A stretch of DNA of 64,000 nt from Leclercia adecarboxylata (GTDB taxonomy: Bacteria > Pseudomonadota > Gammaproteobacteria > Enterobacterales > Enterobacteriaceae), in NCBI RefSeq assembly GCF_006874705.1, contig NZ_CP035382.1, positions 3,968,001-4,032,000 of the forward strand, written 5' to 3'. Below, in pieces: positions 20,514 through 28,352 of this stretch; the first letter of the stretch is position 1; each line of letters begins with the position of its first letter. The position numbers were made by a program, and so were the translations under genes. The notes below the pieces were generated by a model. That model made no database searches, was not told where the DNA came from, and was given only the letters and a program-made list of their open reading frames with translations.

Positions 20514-20907
20514 TAGTTCCGGCCTTACCTTGCTGGAACAATTCCAGTGTAGACAGTGCTTTCGGTGGTTCGCGCATTAATTGCGCCGATCCAGTGCATT
20601 GCAGCATGTCTGCGGTACGCAGCGACTTATCATCTGTATTCAGCCACTGGCCAGATAACGTCATGCTTTTGTTCGCCTCGTCCCATGTCATGTTGTATTG
20701 CGTATAGCTTCCGCCCAGCTCAGCATAGATACGGAAGAAACCCTGCTGCCCACGGTGATCAAGGGGGCCGCCAGGAAACGGAAAATATCCTACGCTAAGC
20801 TTGTTTCTTAAGTAGGCATGACAGGCAGCTTCGAGCGCTCTGCGGACATTATTGTCAGTATTGTGTATGAAAACGGGTGGCAGGTTAGCTGATATGAAAA
20901 TCGCCAC
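20488..20907 (-). CDS. unknown protein, possibly truncated
   Basis: The 139-aa frame begins MAIFISANLPPVFIHN and contains RRALEAACHAYLRNKLSVGY and GFFRIYAELGGSYTQYNMTW, a soluble-looking sequence without signal peptide or recognised motif. The start is uncertain and the N-terminus may be missing, as with a gene cut at its 5' end. It is convergent and overlapping with the lipoprotein gene, which makes one of the two boundaries suspect. Confidence 0.4.
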   Translation of the reverse strand: MAIFISANLPPVFIHNTDNNVRRALEAACHAYLRNKLSVGYFPFPGGPLDHRGQQGFFRIYAELGGSYTQYNMTWDEANKSMTLSGQWLNTDDKSLRTADMLQCTGSAQLMREPPKALSTLELFQQGKAGTTTFLHRPR

Positions 20908-20937
20908 GCTAACAGCGTGGCGACTGAAGGGCTTGCG

Positions 20938-21540
20938 TTATCCGTTGTCCTTCTCGTCCAGAGCTTGACGGTATCTTGCTCGTTCGCCTTCATCCAGATT
21001 TGGATCTGATAACACAGATCTCCCTTTGATGGCTAAATCCGTATCTATTTCTGTCTGGGTAGCATAAGTCTTAGTTATAGTTCCGTTTGGATATGCAGTC
21101 CCGTTAGTCAATGGCCCACCAGTACCTCGGGCGAAAGCCAATGAAACAACACCCACAGCCAGTAACGCTGCTATCAACGGATAAAAAAACGTAGGTGAGA
21201 CTTCTTCCAGAAACAAACTCAGCCGTACGAATGGAATAACCGAACATAGAATAAGAGCGCTACTTGCGAGAAACCATGACTTCAGTCTACCACTTTCATG
21301 CCTGAGTATGGAGTAAAGACAAATCAATCCTACGACGACTAAGACGGTAAACGTGATAATCAGCGTCAGGTTAACTTGATTAGAAATCCAATATAGGGAA
21401 TTTCCAGCTGAGTATACGATTGAAAAGAGAACTAATGGGGCCAGCCGTTTAATGTTTTTACTGACGGCAAAATACAACGCTAATACCGGAATAGCGTTAA
21501 TGATGCTGCCTATTAATATAGGCATGAAGGGGATGGGCAT
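20938..21540 (-). CDS. multi-helix membrane protein of unknown function
   Basis: The 200-aa product (from MPIPFMPILIGSIINAIPV) has about five membrane helices to residue 145 and a soluble acidic tail with DPNLDEGERARYRQALDEKD. The start at 21540 is supported by a GAGG element; the open frame reaches 21672 but without a membrane-compatible start. It lies 134 bases after a small zinc-ribbon gene on the same strand and the two may be co-transcribed. No family is recognised. Confidence 0.6.
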   Translation of the reverse strand: MPIPFMPILIGSIINAIPVLALYFAVSKNIKRLAPLVLFSIVYSAGNSLYWISNQVNLTLIITFTVLVVVGLICLYSILRHESGRLKSWFLASSALILCSVIPFVRLSLFLEEVSPTFFYPLIAALLAVGVVSLAFARGTGGPLTNGTAYPNGTITKTYATQTEIDTDLAIKGRSVLSDPNLDEGERARYRQALDEKDNG

Positions 21541-21674
21541 ATTGAACCTCAAGAAGTTTATGTGAATACACAATATGAAGTGATTCAGGGTGGCAATGAC
21601 TATATTTGGTACAGGACTGCCTGTCAAATGAGGTTTCCCTCTTTGCCATAGATGTGTTGGCTCACAAATCAAAG

Positions 21675-21956
21675 CTAATTCGGCCCGGAATATCCCGGCA
21701 AGATTTCTCTTTCCGACCGAACGACCAGGCCAATACTGTTAATTACAATCGCAGCAATGACATTAAAAATTATTTCACCAGTGGTGGCTGGCAGCTTCTT
21801 CCCACCATAGTCAGTCCCACCGCTATAGTTACCTGAATTCGCGTTGTCAGATGAAGATACGTAGGAGTTGTTGTAGCTGGAAGTATGGTGCCGGGTCTTG
21901 CTGCGCTCATTTTCTCCACAGTCAGGGCAATAGCGATCAGAAACCATCGACTTCAT
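21675..21956 (-). CDS. small CPDCG zinc-ribbon-like membrane protein, unknown
   Basis: The 93-aa product starts MKSMVSDRYCPDCGENERSK, with one CxxC knuckle, a Ser/Asn/Gly-rich low-complexity linker (residues about 25-50) and one hydrophobic helix (TTGEIIFNVIAAIVINSIGL). A single CxxC cannot form a full zinc site, so dimerisation or a partial ribbon is implied. ATG 21947 (MVSDRYCPDCG) is an alternative start. Function unknown. Confidence 0.55.
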   Translation of the reverse strand: MKSMVSDRYCPDCGENERSKTRHHTSSYNNSYVSSSDNANSGNYSGGTDYGGKKLPATTGEIIFNVIAAIVINSIGLVVRSEREILPGYSGPN

Positions 21957-22234
21957 ATTTCTATTGTTTTTATGGCTTGCCGTGTTGTGCTTAAACTAAA
22001 GTTTTTGCAGGGCTTTCCTTAGGCGTAGATTTTATTTTTACAAACGTTACTGTTTCTATCAATCCCCATTTTTAGTGGGTGCCAGGTTTGCCATACACGT
22101 CTGCCATCAGCCCCGTTTGACCTGTTTTTCTGTATGCCTAGATAACCGGGCACCGTAGATCGCTGAAGCTAGTGACAAATGCAAAATACGTTCTAAGATT
22201 CTTAAGGACAAAAACTGAGAACATGGAGTTTCTT

Positions 22235-22342
22235 ATGACGGTTGCTATGTTGACAGCCTTATCTGCGTTGCTGATTGTGTCGGGGCTTATCTATTTTTTG
22301 AGGCAGTTAGTAAATACATGGTGTGACCCCGAACGTCACTAG
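22235..22342 (+). CDS. 35-aa single-helix membrane peptide
   Basis: The short frame MTVAMLTALSALLIVSGLIY, then FLRQLVNTWCDPERH, is one membrane helix with a basic/polar C-terminus. GGAG lies six bases before ATG 22235; ATG 22223 is also in frame (adds MEFL). Downstream, 22343-22456 is a structured leader-like stretch (GTTGCC and GGCAAC arms) ending in a strong terminator. A short hydrophobic peptide plus structured RNA plus terminator is the layout of type-I toxins and stress-induced small proteins, but no homologue is recalled. Confidence 0.45.
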   Translation: MTVAMLTALSALLIVSGLIYFLRQLVNTWCDPERH

Positions 22343-22456
22343 GCAGGCGGAGGTTGCCCTGATGGATTTCCTTCGCAGGCAACAGGCTATGCAGGGCGCA
22401 GGCTATCACCTGTGAACATTTACAATGTAGGGATCGACAGCCGCATCCTGGAAACA

Positions 22457-22477
22457 ACCGCCTCCGGGCGGTTTTTT
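22457..22477 (+). terminator. intrinsic terminator after small peptide gene
   Basis: ACCGCC and GGCGGT arms with a TCCG loop, followed by six T. Confidence 0.85.
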
Positions 22478-22676
22478 AGTGCCAGATGAATTGTGTCGTT
22501 TGCGGATTAAAGGTTAAGGTGGCTGCACTCCAGTTCTTTTCGGCAAGAATTTTCTCTATGCAATGCGTGGCGTAAAGATCATCTGGTGGAGTGAAAGAGG
22601 TATATTCGCGTTCGTGGGTTAACTTGAAATCATGTTTAGAGCCAAAAATTAAACCCTGAATGCGTATGCCTTCATT
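22476..22676 (-). pseudogene. C-terminal remnant of an unknown gene
   Basis: The minus strand reads, without start codon, GLIFGSKHDFKLTHEREYTS, then FTPPDDLYATHCIEKILAEK, then NWSAATLTFNPQTTQFIWH and TAA. An in-frame TAA at 22677-22679 closes the upstream side, so about 67 codons remain. The sequence is clearly protein-like (W, H, Y spacing), so this is a gene tail rather than noise. Its stop codon is inside the T-run of the plus-strand terminator. Confidence 0.5.
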
Positions 22677-22757
22677 TTAGGTCCTTATACGGAAAAAACG
22701 ACGCGTACACCATGCGATAATGTTTTCCCTTCATTACATATAATCAAGGATATAAGC

Positions 22758-22961
22758 ATGCATACGCGCACAAACCTTTTTGAACAATGGCTCCAGTACT
22801 CGATGACGACCTACTGTGATACATGGCCACCCACACTAACAGACGTCATAGGATTGCTAGCCGCGGTTATCACGCTTCTGGCTGTGGAAAGGAATTCGTA
22901 TACAACGCTTCGGATCTACATACCCGCTTTCTTGAATGTTTTTATACTTTCGCGAAAATAA
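22758..22961 (+). CDS. small possible membrane protein, doubtful
   Basis: A 67-aa frame starting MHTRTNLFEQWLQYSMTTYC has AAGGA eight bases upstream and a TATAAT-like hexamer before that, and one hydrophobic helix (LTDVIGLLAAVITLLAVE). Nothing is recognised and the C-terminus has an ill-defined composition, so it may be a frameshifted or chance ORF. Confidence 0.3.
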   Translation: MHTRTNLFEQWLQYSMTTYCDTWPPTLTDVIGLLAAVITLLAVERNSYTTLRIYIPAFLNVFILSRK

Positions 22962-23077
22962 AAAGTTACTTTTTGGAGAAACAGCCGTCATTCGCTGGCT
23001 TTTCTCATATATTCAGGGCTGCCATCTCGTTCAGGACGCCATAACTTCCTGCCACCAGGCTGGATTACGGCAATAAA

Positions 23078-23102
23078 AAAGCAGGATTAACATCCTGCTT
23101 TA
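23078..23102 (-). terminator. intrinsic terminator (bidirectional hairpin)
   Basis: AAAGCAGGA and TCCTGCTTT form a perfect stem; on the minus strand it is followed by a T-run, about 20 bases after the stop of the small membrane-protein gene at 23124. Confidence 0.8.
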
Positions 23103-23123
23103 GTGTGTTTAGCTTTCGCTAAA

Positions 23124-23321
23124 CTATTTGCCAGATAGATTTCGCCAGATACTCTGGCTAATCCCAAAAGCCATTGCTAAACAAAACCCGCCGGCAGACC
23201 ATCGTTCAATCCCCTCTGCCATAAAGAATATGGCAATTCCTGTCACCGCCAGTGGCAGCGCAGCGATAAAGAAAAGAGCGACATTACAGAACACCTGGCC
23301 TGCAGTAACTTTTTGAGACAT
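23124..23321 (-). CDS. 65-aa two-helix membrane protein, unknown
   Basis: MSQKVTAGQVFCNVALFF begins a product with two hydrophobic helices (to about residue 50, IERWSAGGFCLAMAFGISQS being the second) and a basic end. GGGTATT precedes ATG 23321; the longer start at 23354 is weaker. It is followed by a clean terminator on its strand, which supports it as a real transcription unit. No family recognised. Confidence 0.55.
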   Translation of the reverse strand: MSQKVTAGQVFCNVALFFIAALPLAVTGIAIFFMAEGIERWSAGGFCLAMAFGISQSIWRNLSGK

Positions 23322-23553
23322 GGTAATACCCTTATTGAACGAAACCGTCGACAACAGTTGTTGTTATTCTTGGGTGGTTTTTTTTCGTTCAAGGGGAAAG
23401 ATCACTATCTCATCGCTGGTCTTTCCGGGCAATCCTGATTTTTTGTAGGGAGCCGCCAGTGAATCCCCGTCGGGTGATGGCAGATTTTTTCACATTCAGG
23501 GTAAGCCTTATTATGATGCCATGTTGCACGTTTGGACTTACAGAAGGATGAGC

Positions 23554-23865
23554 ATGGATTTTTCCCCTTTACTACACGCGTTCGCCGCCGTAACGATCCA
23601 GTGTCTGTTCGGCCTGAAACTGGGCAGATGGGGAATCGGTGGTGCGCTGGGTTCCCTGTGGTTTATCGCCCGTGAGCAGACCCAGGCTGAATACCGCTGG
23701 ATTGCCCTGTTTGGCCAGGGTAAGCGCGCCAACATGCCGTGGTGGGGCGGGTTTGACTGGCAGGTGTGGAATATGGCCAGCCTGCTCGACTGGCTGGTTC
23801 CGGTTATCGCCTGTACAGCCGTCTGGCTAGTCGCGCGTTACCGTTCATCCTCAACCCGCTCATAG
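23554..23865 (+). CDS. 103-aa hydrophobic Trp-rich protein, unknown
   Basis: The product MDFSPLLHAFAAVTIQCLFG has an N-terminal amphipathic or membrane segment, a central GSLWFIAREQTQAEYRWIAL with basic and aromatic residues, and a C-terminal helix (LLDWLVPVIACTAVWLVARY). AAGG lies seven bases before ATG 23554; ATG 23548 is the alternative. The look is that of small prophage-associated membrane proteins, but I cannot name one. A terminator follows at 23978. Confidence 0.55.
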   Translation: MDFSPLLHAFAAVTIQCLFGLKLGRWGIGGALGSLWFIAREQTQAEYRWIALFGQGKRANMPWWGGFDWQVWNMASLLDWLVPVIACTAVWLVARYRSSSTRS

Positions 23866-23977
23866 CTCGTTTAACCTTCATTTATCTTTCTCATGCTAAC
23901 CTGGTCAGGATCCGCAGCCCGGTATGGAATGCCGGGTCCGTAGATATCAAAATACAAATCTATCCATGCAAGCATTT

Positions 23978-24004
23978 ACCGCCAGTCTCTGGCGGTTTTT
24001 TTTT
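23978..24004 (+). terminator. intrinsic terminator
   Basis: CCGCCAG and CTGGCGG arms with a TCT loop, followed by nine T. It ends the AT-rich unknown region; the rest of 23866-24172 has no ORF and is the leader of the next gene. Confidence 0.88.
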
Positions 24005-24172
24005 GCCCTTCAGACCAACATGAATTTTTTTCAATACCGATGAATTTTTCTCGTTTGCCGTGCGGCGCAGGCTATGACATCTTTTGGACATATAGCCATC
24101 CAGAAGTCTAAATGTTCAAATAATGAATTATCACTGTCGGCAATTACCTGGCGGCAGTTAAAGGAGATAAGC

Positions 24173-25276
24173 ATGCAGCGACAACACGCCCCGAACCGTG
24201 CCGATGTGGTAGGCAGTTTCTTACGTCCCGACGCCATCAAACAGGCGCGGGTGAAGTTCGCCAGCGGTGAAATCGACGCGCAGCAGCTGCGTGCGGTAGA
24301 AGACGAGGCGATTCGCCATGTGGTAGAGCAGCAATGCGCCTGCGGCTTAAACGTAGTGACCGACGGCGAGTTCCGTCGCGCCTGGTGGCACTTTGATTTC
24401 TTCGATGGCCTGCAGGGCGTGGAGCGTTACGACTCAAACCAGGGGATCCAGTTTAACGGCGTGCAGACCAAAGCCCACGGCGTGCGCGTCACCGGCAAGC
24501 TGGGGTTCGGCAGCCATCCGATGCTGGATGATTTCCGCTACCTCCAGAGCGTCAGCGGTAACGCCCAGCCGAAGATGACCATCCCGAGCCCGAGCGTGCT
24601 GCACTTCCGCGGAGGACGTAAGGATATCGATGCCACCGTCTACCCGGATCTGGAGGTTTACTTCGACGACCTGGCGCAAACCTGGCGCGATGCCATTCAC
24701 GCTTTCTACGCGGCGGGCTGTCGCAACCTGCAGCTGGACGACACCGTCTGGGCCTACCTCTGCTCCGACGATCAGCGCCGCCAGATCCGCGAGCGCGGCG
24801 ATGACCCGGACCAGCTGGCGCATACCTATGCCCGCGTGCTGAATAAGGCCCTGGAAGGCAAGCCGGACGACCTGACCATCGGGCTGCACGTCTGCCGCGG
24901 TAACTTCCGTTCGACCTGGATCTCCGAAGGAGGCTACGAGCCGGTGGCCGAAATTCTGTTTGGCACCGTCAACGTCGATGCCTTCTTCCTCGAATATGAC
25001 AACGATCGTAGCGGCGACTTTGCCCCGTTACGCTTTGTCCGTCCGGGCAAGCAGCAGGTGGTGCTGGGGCTGATCACCACTAAAAGCGGCGAGCTGGAAA
25101 ACCCGGAAGGGGTGAAAGCGCGTCTGGAAGAGGCAGCGAAGTACGTGGCGAAAAGCCAGATCTGCCTCAGCCCGCAGTGCGGCTTTGCCTCCACCGAAGA
25201 GGGCAACGCCCTGACCGAAGCCCAGCAGTGGGATAAGGTTCGCCTGGTCACCCAAATCGCCAGCGAAGTCTGGTAA
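24173..25276 (+). CDS. MetE C-terminal-domain-like methyltransferase (YxjG/YxjH type)
   Basis: The 367-aa product is a stand-alone cobalamin-independent methionine-synthase-type barrel. It begins NRADVVGSFLRPDAIKQAR and shows VTDGEFRR, the LQLDDTVWAYL strand, the HVCRGN zinc ligands (His, Cys) and a second Cys in LSPQCGFAST. Such short homologues (B. subtilis YxjG/YxjH) methylate homocysteine with other donors or act on related thiols, and often lack the folate-binding half of MetE. The start has GGAG eight bases upstream. AGAAGTCT at 24102 resembles a MetJ box, which is weak evidence. It is not obviously linked to the urea transporter downstream. Confidence 0.82.
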   Translation: MQRQHAPNRADVVGSFLRPDAIKQARVKFASGEIDAQQLRAVEDEAIRHVVEQQCACGLNVVTDGEFRRAWWHFDFFDGLQGVERYDSNQGIQFNGVQTKAHGVRVTGKLGFGSHPMLDDFRYLQSVSGNAQPKMTIPSPSVLHFRGGRKDIDATVYPDLEVYFDDLAQTWRDAIHAFYAAGCRNLQLDDTVWAYLCSDDQRRQIRERGDDPDQLAHTYARVLNKALEGKPDDLTIGLHVCRGNFRSTWISEGGYEPVAEILFGTVNVDAFFLEYDNDRSGDFAPLRFVRPGKQQVVLGLITTKSGELENPEGVKARLEEAAKYVAKSQICLSPQCGFASTEEGNALTEAQQWDKVRLVTQIASEVW

Positions 25277-25293
25277 CGGCTTATCCACAGCGT

Positions 25294-25310
25294 TGCATTA
25301 ATTAAGTGCA
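25294..25310. promoter_or_regulatory. NtrC-type enhancer site upstream of urtA
   Basis: TGCATTAATTAAGTGCA is a 17-bp dyad with the TGCA-N9-TGCA spacing of the NtrC consensus (TGCACC-N5-GGTGCA), inside longer AGCGTTGCA/TGCAACGCT arms. Its centre lies about 110 bases before the predicted transcription start, like the NtrC sites of glnA. An mRNA hairpin after the methyltransferase gene is the alternative, but no T-run follows. Confidence 0.65.
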
Positions 25311-25383
25311 ACGCTGTGCCATCCTGATCCGCCCCTGCGTTCAAAACCCTCTCCAGCCCCCTGATCCTGCTGATTTTTCGTTC

Positions 25384-25398
25384 TGGCATCCTTTTTGC
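25384..25398 (+). promoter_or_regulatory. sigma-54 (-24/-12) promoter of urtABCDE
   Basis: TGGCATCCTTTTTGC fits the sigma-54 consensus TGGCAC-N5-TTGC with exact GG/GC spacing, 83 bases before urtA. With the upstream dyad it predicts nitrogen-limitation (NtrC) control. Confidence 0.85.
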
Positions 25399-25480
25399 TC
25401 TGTCTAATCCTGAATGCTTTTTCTGCGTCCACGCCGTAACGGACGATTTCGCACAGCGTTGTTTTTCAGGAGTGAAAATT

Positions 25481-26752
25481 ATGCATCGTCGTACCTTGTT
25501 AAAAGCCTTTGCTTTATCGGCCTCCGTGGTGGCCATGGGGATGAGTTTCAGCGTGCAGGCAGCCGACACCATCAAGATTGGCATCATGCACTCGCTCTCC
25601 GGCACGATGGCGATTTCCGAAACGCCGCTGAAAGATGTGGCGCTGATGACCATCGACGAGATCAACGCCAAAGGCGGCGTGCTGGGCAAAAAGCTGGAGC
25701 CGGTGGTGGTGGATCCCGCCTCCAACTGGCCGCTGTTTGCCGAGAAAGCCCGTCAGCTGTTAAGTCAGGATAAGGTGGCGGCGGTCTTTGGCTGCTGGAC
25801 CTCGGTCTCGCGCAAATCGGTGTTGCCGGTGTTTGAGGAGCTGAACGGTCTGCTGTTCTACCCGGTGCAGTACGAAGGGGAAGAGATGTCCCCGAACGTC
25901 TTTTACACCGGCGCGGCACCTAACCAGCAGGCCATCCCGGCGGTGGAGTACCTGATGAGCGAAGACGGCGGGGCGGCGAAGCGCTTCTTCCTGCTGGGCA
26001 CCGACTATGTCTACCCGCGCACCACCAACAAAATTCTGCGCGCCTTCCTGCACTCAAAAGGGGTGCAGGATAAAGATATCGAAGAGGTCTACACCCCGTT
26101 CGGCCATAGCGATTACCAGACCATCGTCGCCAGCATCAAGAAATTCTCTGCCGCAGGCAAAACCGCGGTGGTCTCCACCATCAACGGCGACTCCAACGTG
26201 CCGTTCTACAAAGAGCTGGCTAACCAGGGCGTAAAAGCCACCGACGTGCCGGTCGTCGCCTTCTCGGTGGGTGAAGAGGAGCTGCGCGGCATCGATACCA
26301 AACCGCTGGTGGGTAACCTGGCGGCGTGGAACTACTTCGAATCGGTGGATAACCCGGCCAACCAGACCTTCGTCGCGGCCTATAAAAACTGGGCCAAAGC
26401 GCAGAAGCTGCCGAACGCCGGCACGGTGGTGACCAACGACCCGATGGAAGCGACCTATGTGGGGATCCACATGTGGGCCCAGGCGGTGGAAAAAGCGGGC
26501 ACTACCGACGTGGATAAAGTCCGCGCCGCCATGGCAGGCCAGTCCTTCAAAGCACCATCGGGCTTCACCCTGACCATGGATGCCACCAACCACCACCTGC
26601 ATAAGCCGGTGATGATTGGCGAGATCGAGGGTAACGGCCAGTTCAACGTGGTGTGGCAGACCGAAGCCCCGGTGCGTGCCCAGCCGTGGAGCCCGTACAT
26701 CGCCGGGAATGACAAAAAGCCCGACACCCCGATCAAAACCGCCAGCAATTGA
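25481..26752 (+). CDS. urtA: urea ABC transporter substrate-binding protein UrtA
   Basis: The 423-aa product has an N-terminal MHRRTLLKAFALSASVV signal with a twin-Arg pattern (RRTLLK), so Tat or Sec export to the periplasm is possible. The mature part is a type-I branched-chain-amino-acid-type binding protein: IKIGIMHSLSGTMAISETPL, VFGCWTSVSRKSVLPVFEEL, YPVQYEGEE and VVTNDPMEATYVGIHMW are UrtA hallmarks. AGGAG lies eight bases before ATG 25481. It is first in a five-gene operon headed by the sigma-54 promoter. Confidence 0.95.
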   Translation: MHRRTLLKAFALSASVVAMGMSFSVQAADTIKIGIMHSLSGTMAISETPLKDVALMTIDEINAKGGVLGKKLEPVVVDPASNWPLFAEKARQLLSQDKVAAVFGCWTSVSRKSVLPVFEELNGLLFYPVQYEGEEMSPNVFYTGAAPNQQAIPAVEYLMSEDGGAAKRFFLLGTDYVYPRTTNKILRAFLHSKGVQDKDIEEVYTPFGHSDYQTIVASIKKFSAAGKTAVVSTINGDSNVPFYKELANQGVKATDVPVVAFSVGEEELRGIDTKPLVGNLAAWNYFESVDNPANQTFVAAYKNWAKAQKLPNAGTVVTNDPMEATYVGIHMWAQAVEKAGTTDVDKVRAAMAGQSFKAPSGFTLTMDATNHHLHKPVMIGEIEGNGQFNVVWQTEAPVRAQPWSPYIAGNDKKPDTPIKTASN

Positions 26753-26777
26753 ATCCGGATCATAAAGAGGTAAAGCC

Positions 26778-28352
26778 ATGAACGTCATGCGCACGATCTT
26801 CGCTCTCGTATGGCTTGCCGGACTGCTGCCAGGGATGGCGCAGGCAACGGACGCCGATAATTTTGTTGCCGCCAGCCGCAGCCAACAGGCGGTACTGCTC
26901 GAGCAGTGGGCCGCCGCACCCGATCCCGCCCGGCTGGCGCTGCTGCGCGCCTTGCAGCAGGAAAATGTCTTTATCGATACCAATAAGCAGGCCTTCACCC
27001 GGGAAAACGGCGCCTTGACCACTCTCGGCGAGGGCGGAGAGCCGGCAGGCGCTACCAAAGCCGTGCGGCTCACCAACCGCCTGCGGGTGCTGGCCGCTAC
27101 GGCGCTCGCCACCCATCAGCTGACAGGTGACAGTGTCACCGAAAGGCTGGCGGCGGCGAAGCAACTCCAGCGCGATCCCCAGCCGCAGATGCTGCCTTTT
27201 TTACAACGTCAGCTGGCAAGCGAGAATAATGACGCGGTGCGTCAGGTGCTGAACCTGGCCGTCGCCAGTCTCCAGTTGACCAGCACCCAGCCCGCGGTAC
27301 GCCAGCAGGCCGTCACGCTGCTGGGCGAGTCGAGCGATCCGGAGGTGCAGGCCCGGCTGCTGCCTTATACCCATCCGCAGACCGAACCGGACGCCGGGGT
27401 GCGGGAAGCCGCCGCAGAAAGCCTGCGTCAGATCCAGCACCGTCAAACCATCAGCGATCTGCTGGGTCAGGCGTTTATGGGCCTGTCGCTGGGCTCCATT
27501 CTGCTGCTGGCCGCGCTCGGACTGGCGATCACCTACGGCCTGCTGGGGGTGATCAATATGGCCCACGGCGAAATGCTGATGCTTGGCGCCTACGCCACCT
27601 GGATGGTGCAGCAGGCGATGGCGCAGTTTACCCCGCAGTGGCTCACCTTCTACCCGCTGGTGGCGCTGCCGGTGGCGTTCGGGCTCACCGCAGGCGTGGG
27701 CATGGCGCTGGAGCGCACGGTGATCCGCCACCTCTATGGCCGCCCGCTGGAAACCCTGCTCGCCACCTGGGGCATCAGCCTGATGTTGATCCAGCTGGTG
27801 CGCATGATCTTCGGGGCGCAAAACCTTGAGGTGGCTAACCCGGCGTGGCTCTCCGGCGGCGTGCAGGTCTACGCCAGCCTGATCCTGCCGTGGAACCGGC
27901 TGGTGGTGCTGGGCTTTGTGCTGCTGGTGCTATTTTTCACCTGGCTGATCCTCAACAAAACCCGTCTTGGGCTGAACGTGCGGGCGGTGACGCAGAACCG
28001 CAGCATGGCGGCCTGCTGCGGGGTGCCTACCGGGCGCGTCGATATGCTGGCCTTCGGGCTGGGTTCCGGGATTGCCGGGCTCGGCGGGGTGGCGCTGTCT
28101 CAGCTGGGCAACGTCGGGCCGGAGCTGGGCCAGGGCTATATCATCGACTCCTTCCTGGTCGTGGTGCTCGGCGGCGTGGGGCAACTGGCCGGCAGCGTGG
28201 CGGCCGCCTTCGGGCTGGGGATTTTCAATAAGATCCTCGAACCGCAGATGGGTGCCGTACTGGGCAAAATCGTGATTCTGGTGGCGATCATTCTGTTTAT
28301 CCAGAAGCGTCCTCAGGGGTTGTTTGCACTGAAAGGGAGGGTAATCGACTGA
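26778..28352 (+). CDS. urtB: urea ABC transporter permease UrtB
   Basis: The 524-aa product has a signal sequence (ending MAQATDADN) and a roughly 200-residue soluble helical domain before the LivH-type permease, which begins near residue 228 (LLGQAFMGLSLGSILLLAAL). GLLGVINMAHGEMLMLGAYA is the LivH/UrtB signature. The long N-terminal extension is usual for proteobacterial UrtB. It lies 25 bases after urtA and overlaps urtC by one base (TGATG). Confidence 0.94.
   Translation: MNVMRTIFALVWLAGLLPGMAQATDADNFVAASRSQQAVLLEQWAAAPDPARLALLRALQQENVFIDTNKQAFTRENGALTTLGEGGEPAGATKAVRLTNRLRVLAATALATHQLTGDSVTERLAAAKQLQRDPQPQMLPFLQRQLASENNDAVRQVLNLAVASLQLTSTQPAVRQQAVTLLGESSDPEVQARLLPYTHPQTEPDAGVREAAAESLRQIQHRQTISDLLGQAFMGLSLGSILLLAALGLAITYGLLGVINMAHGEMLMLGAYATWMVQQAMAQFTPQWLTFYPLVALPVAFGLTAGVGMALERTVIRHLYGRPLETLLATWGISLMLIQLVRMIFGAQNLEVANPAWLSGGVQVYASLILPWNRLVVLGFVLLVLFFTWLILNKTRLGLNVRAVTQNRSMAACCGVPTGRVDMLAFGLGSGIAGLGGVALSQLGNVGPELGQGYIIDSFLVVVLGGVGQLAGSVAAAFGLGIFNKILEPQMGAVLGKIVILVAIILFIQKRPQGLFALKGRVID

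Noticed and set aside
22823-23044. 73-codon ORF overlapping 22758-22961 as a Cys-rich phage regulator
   Set aside because: The Cys spacing does not fit Ogr/Delta-type zinc fingers, and no start signal is present.
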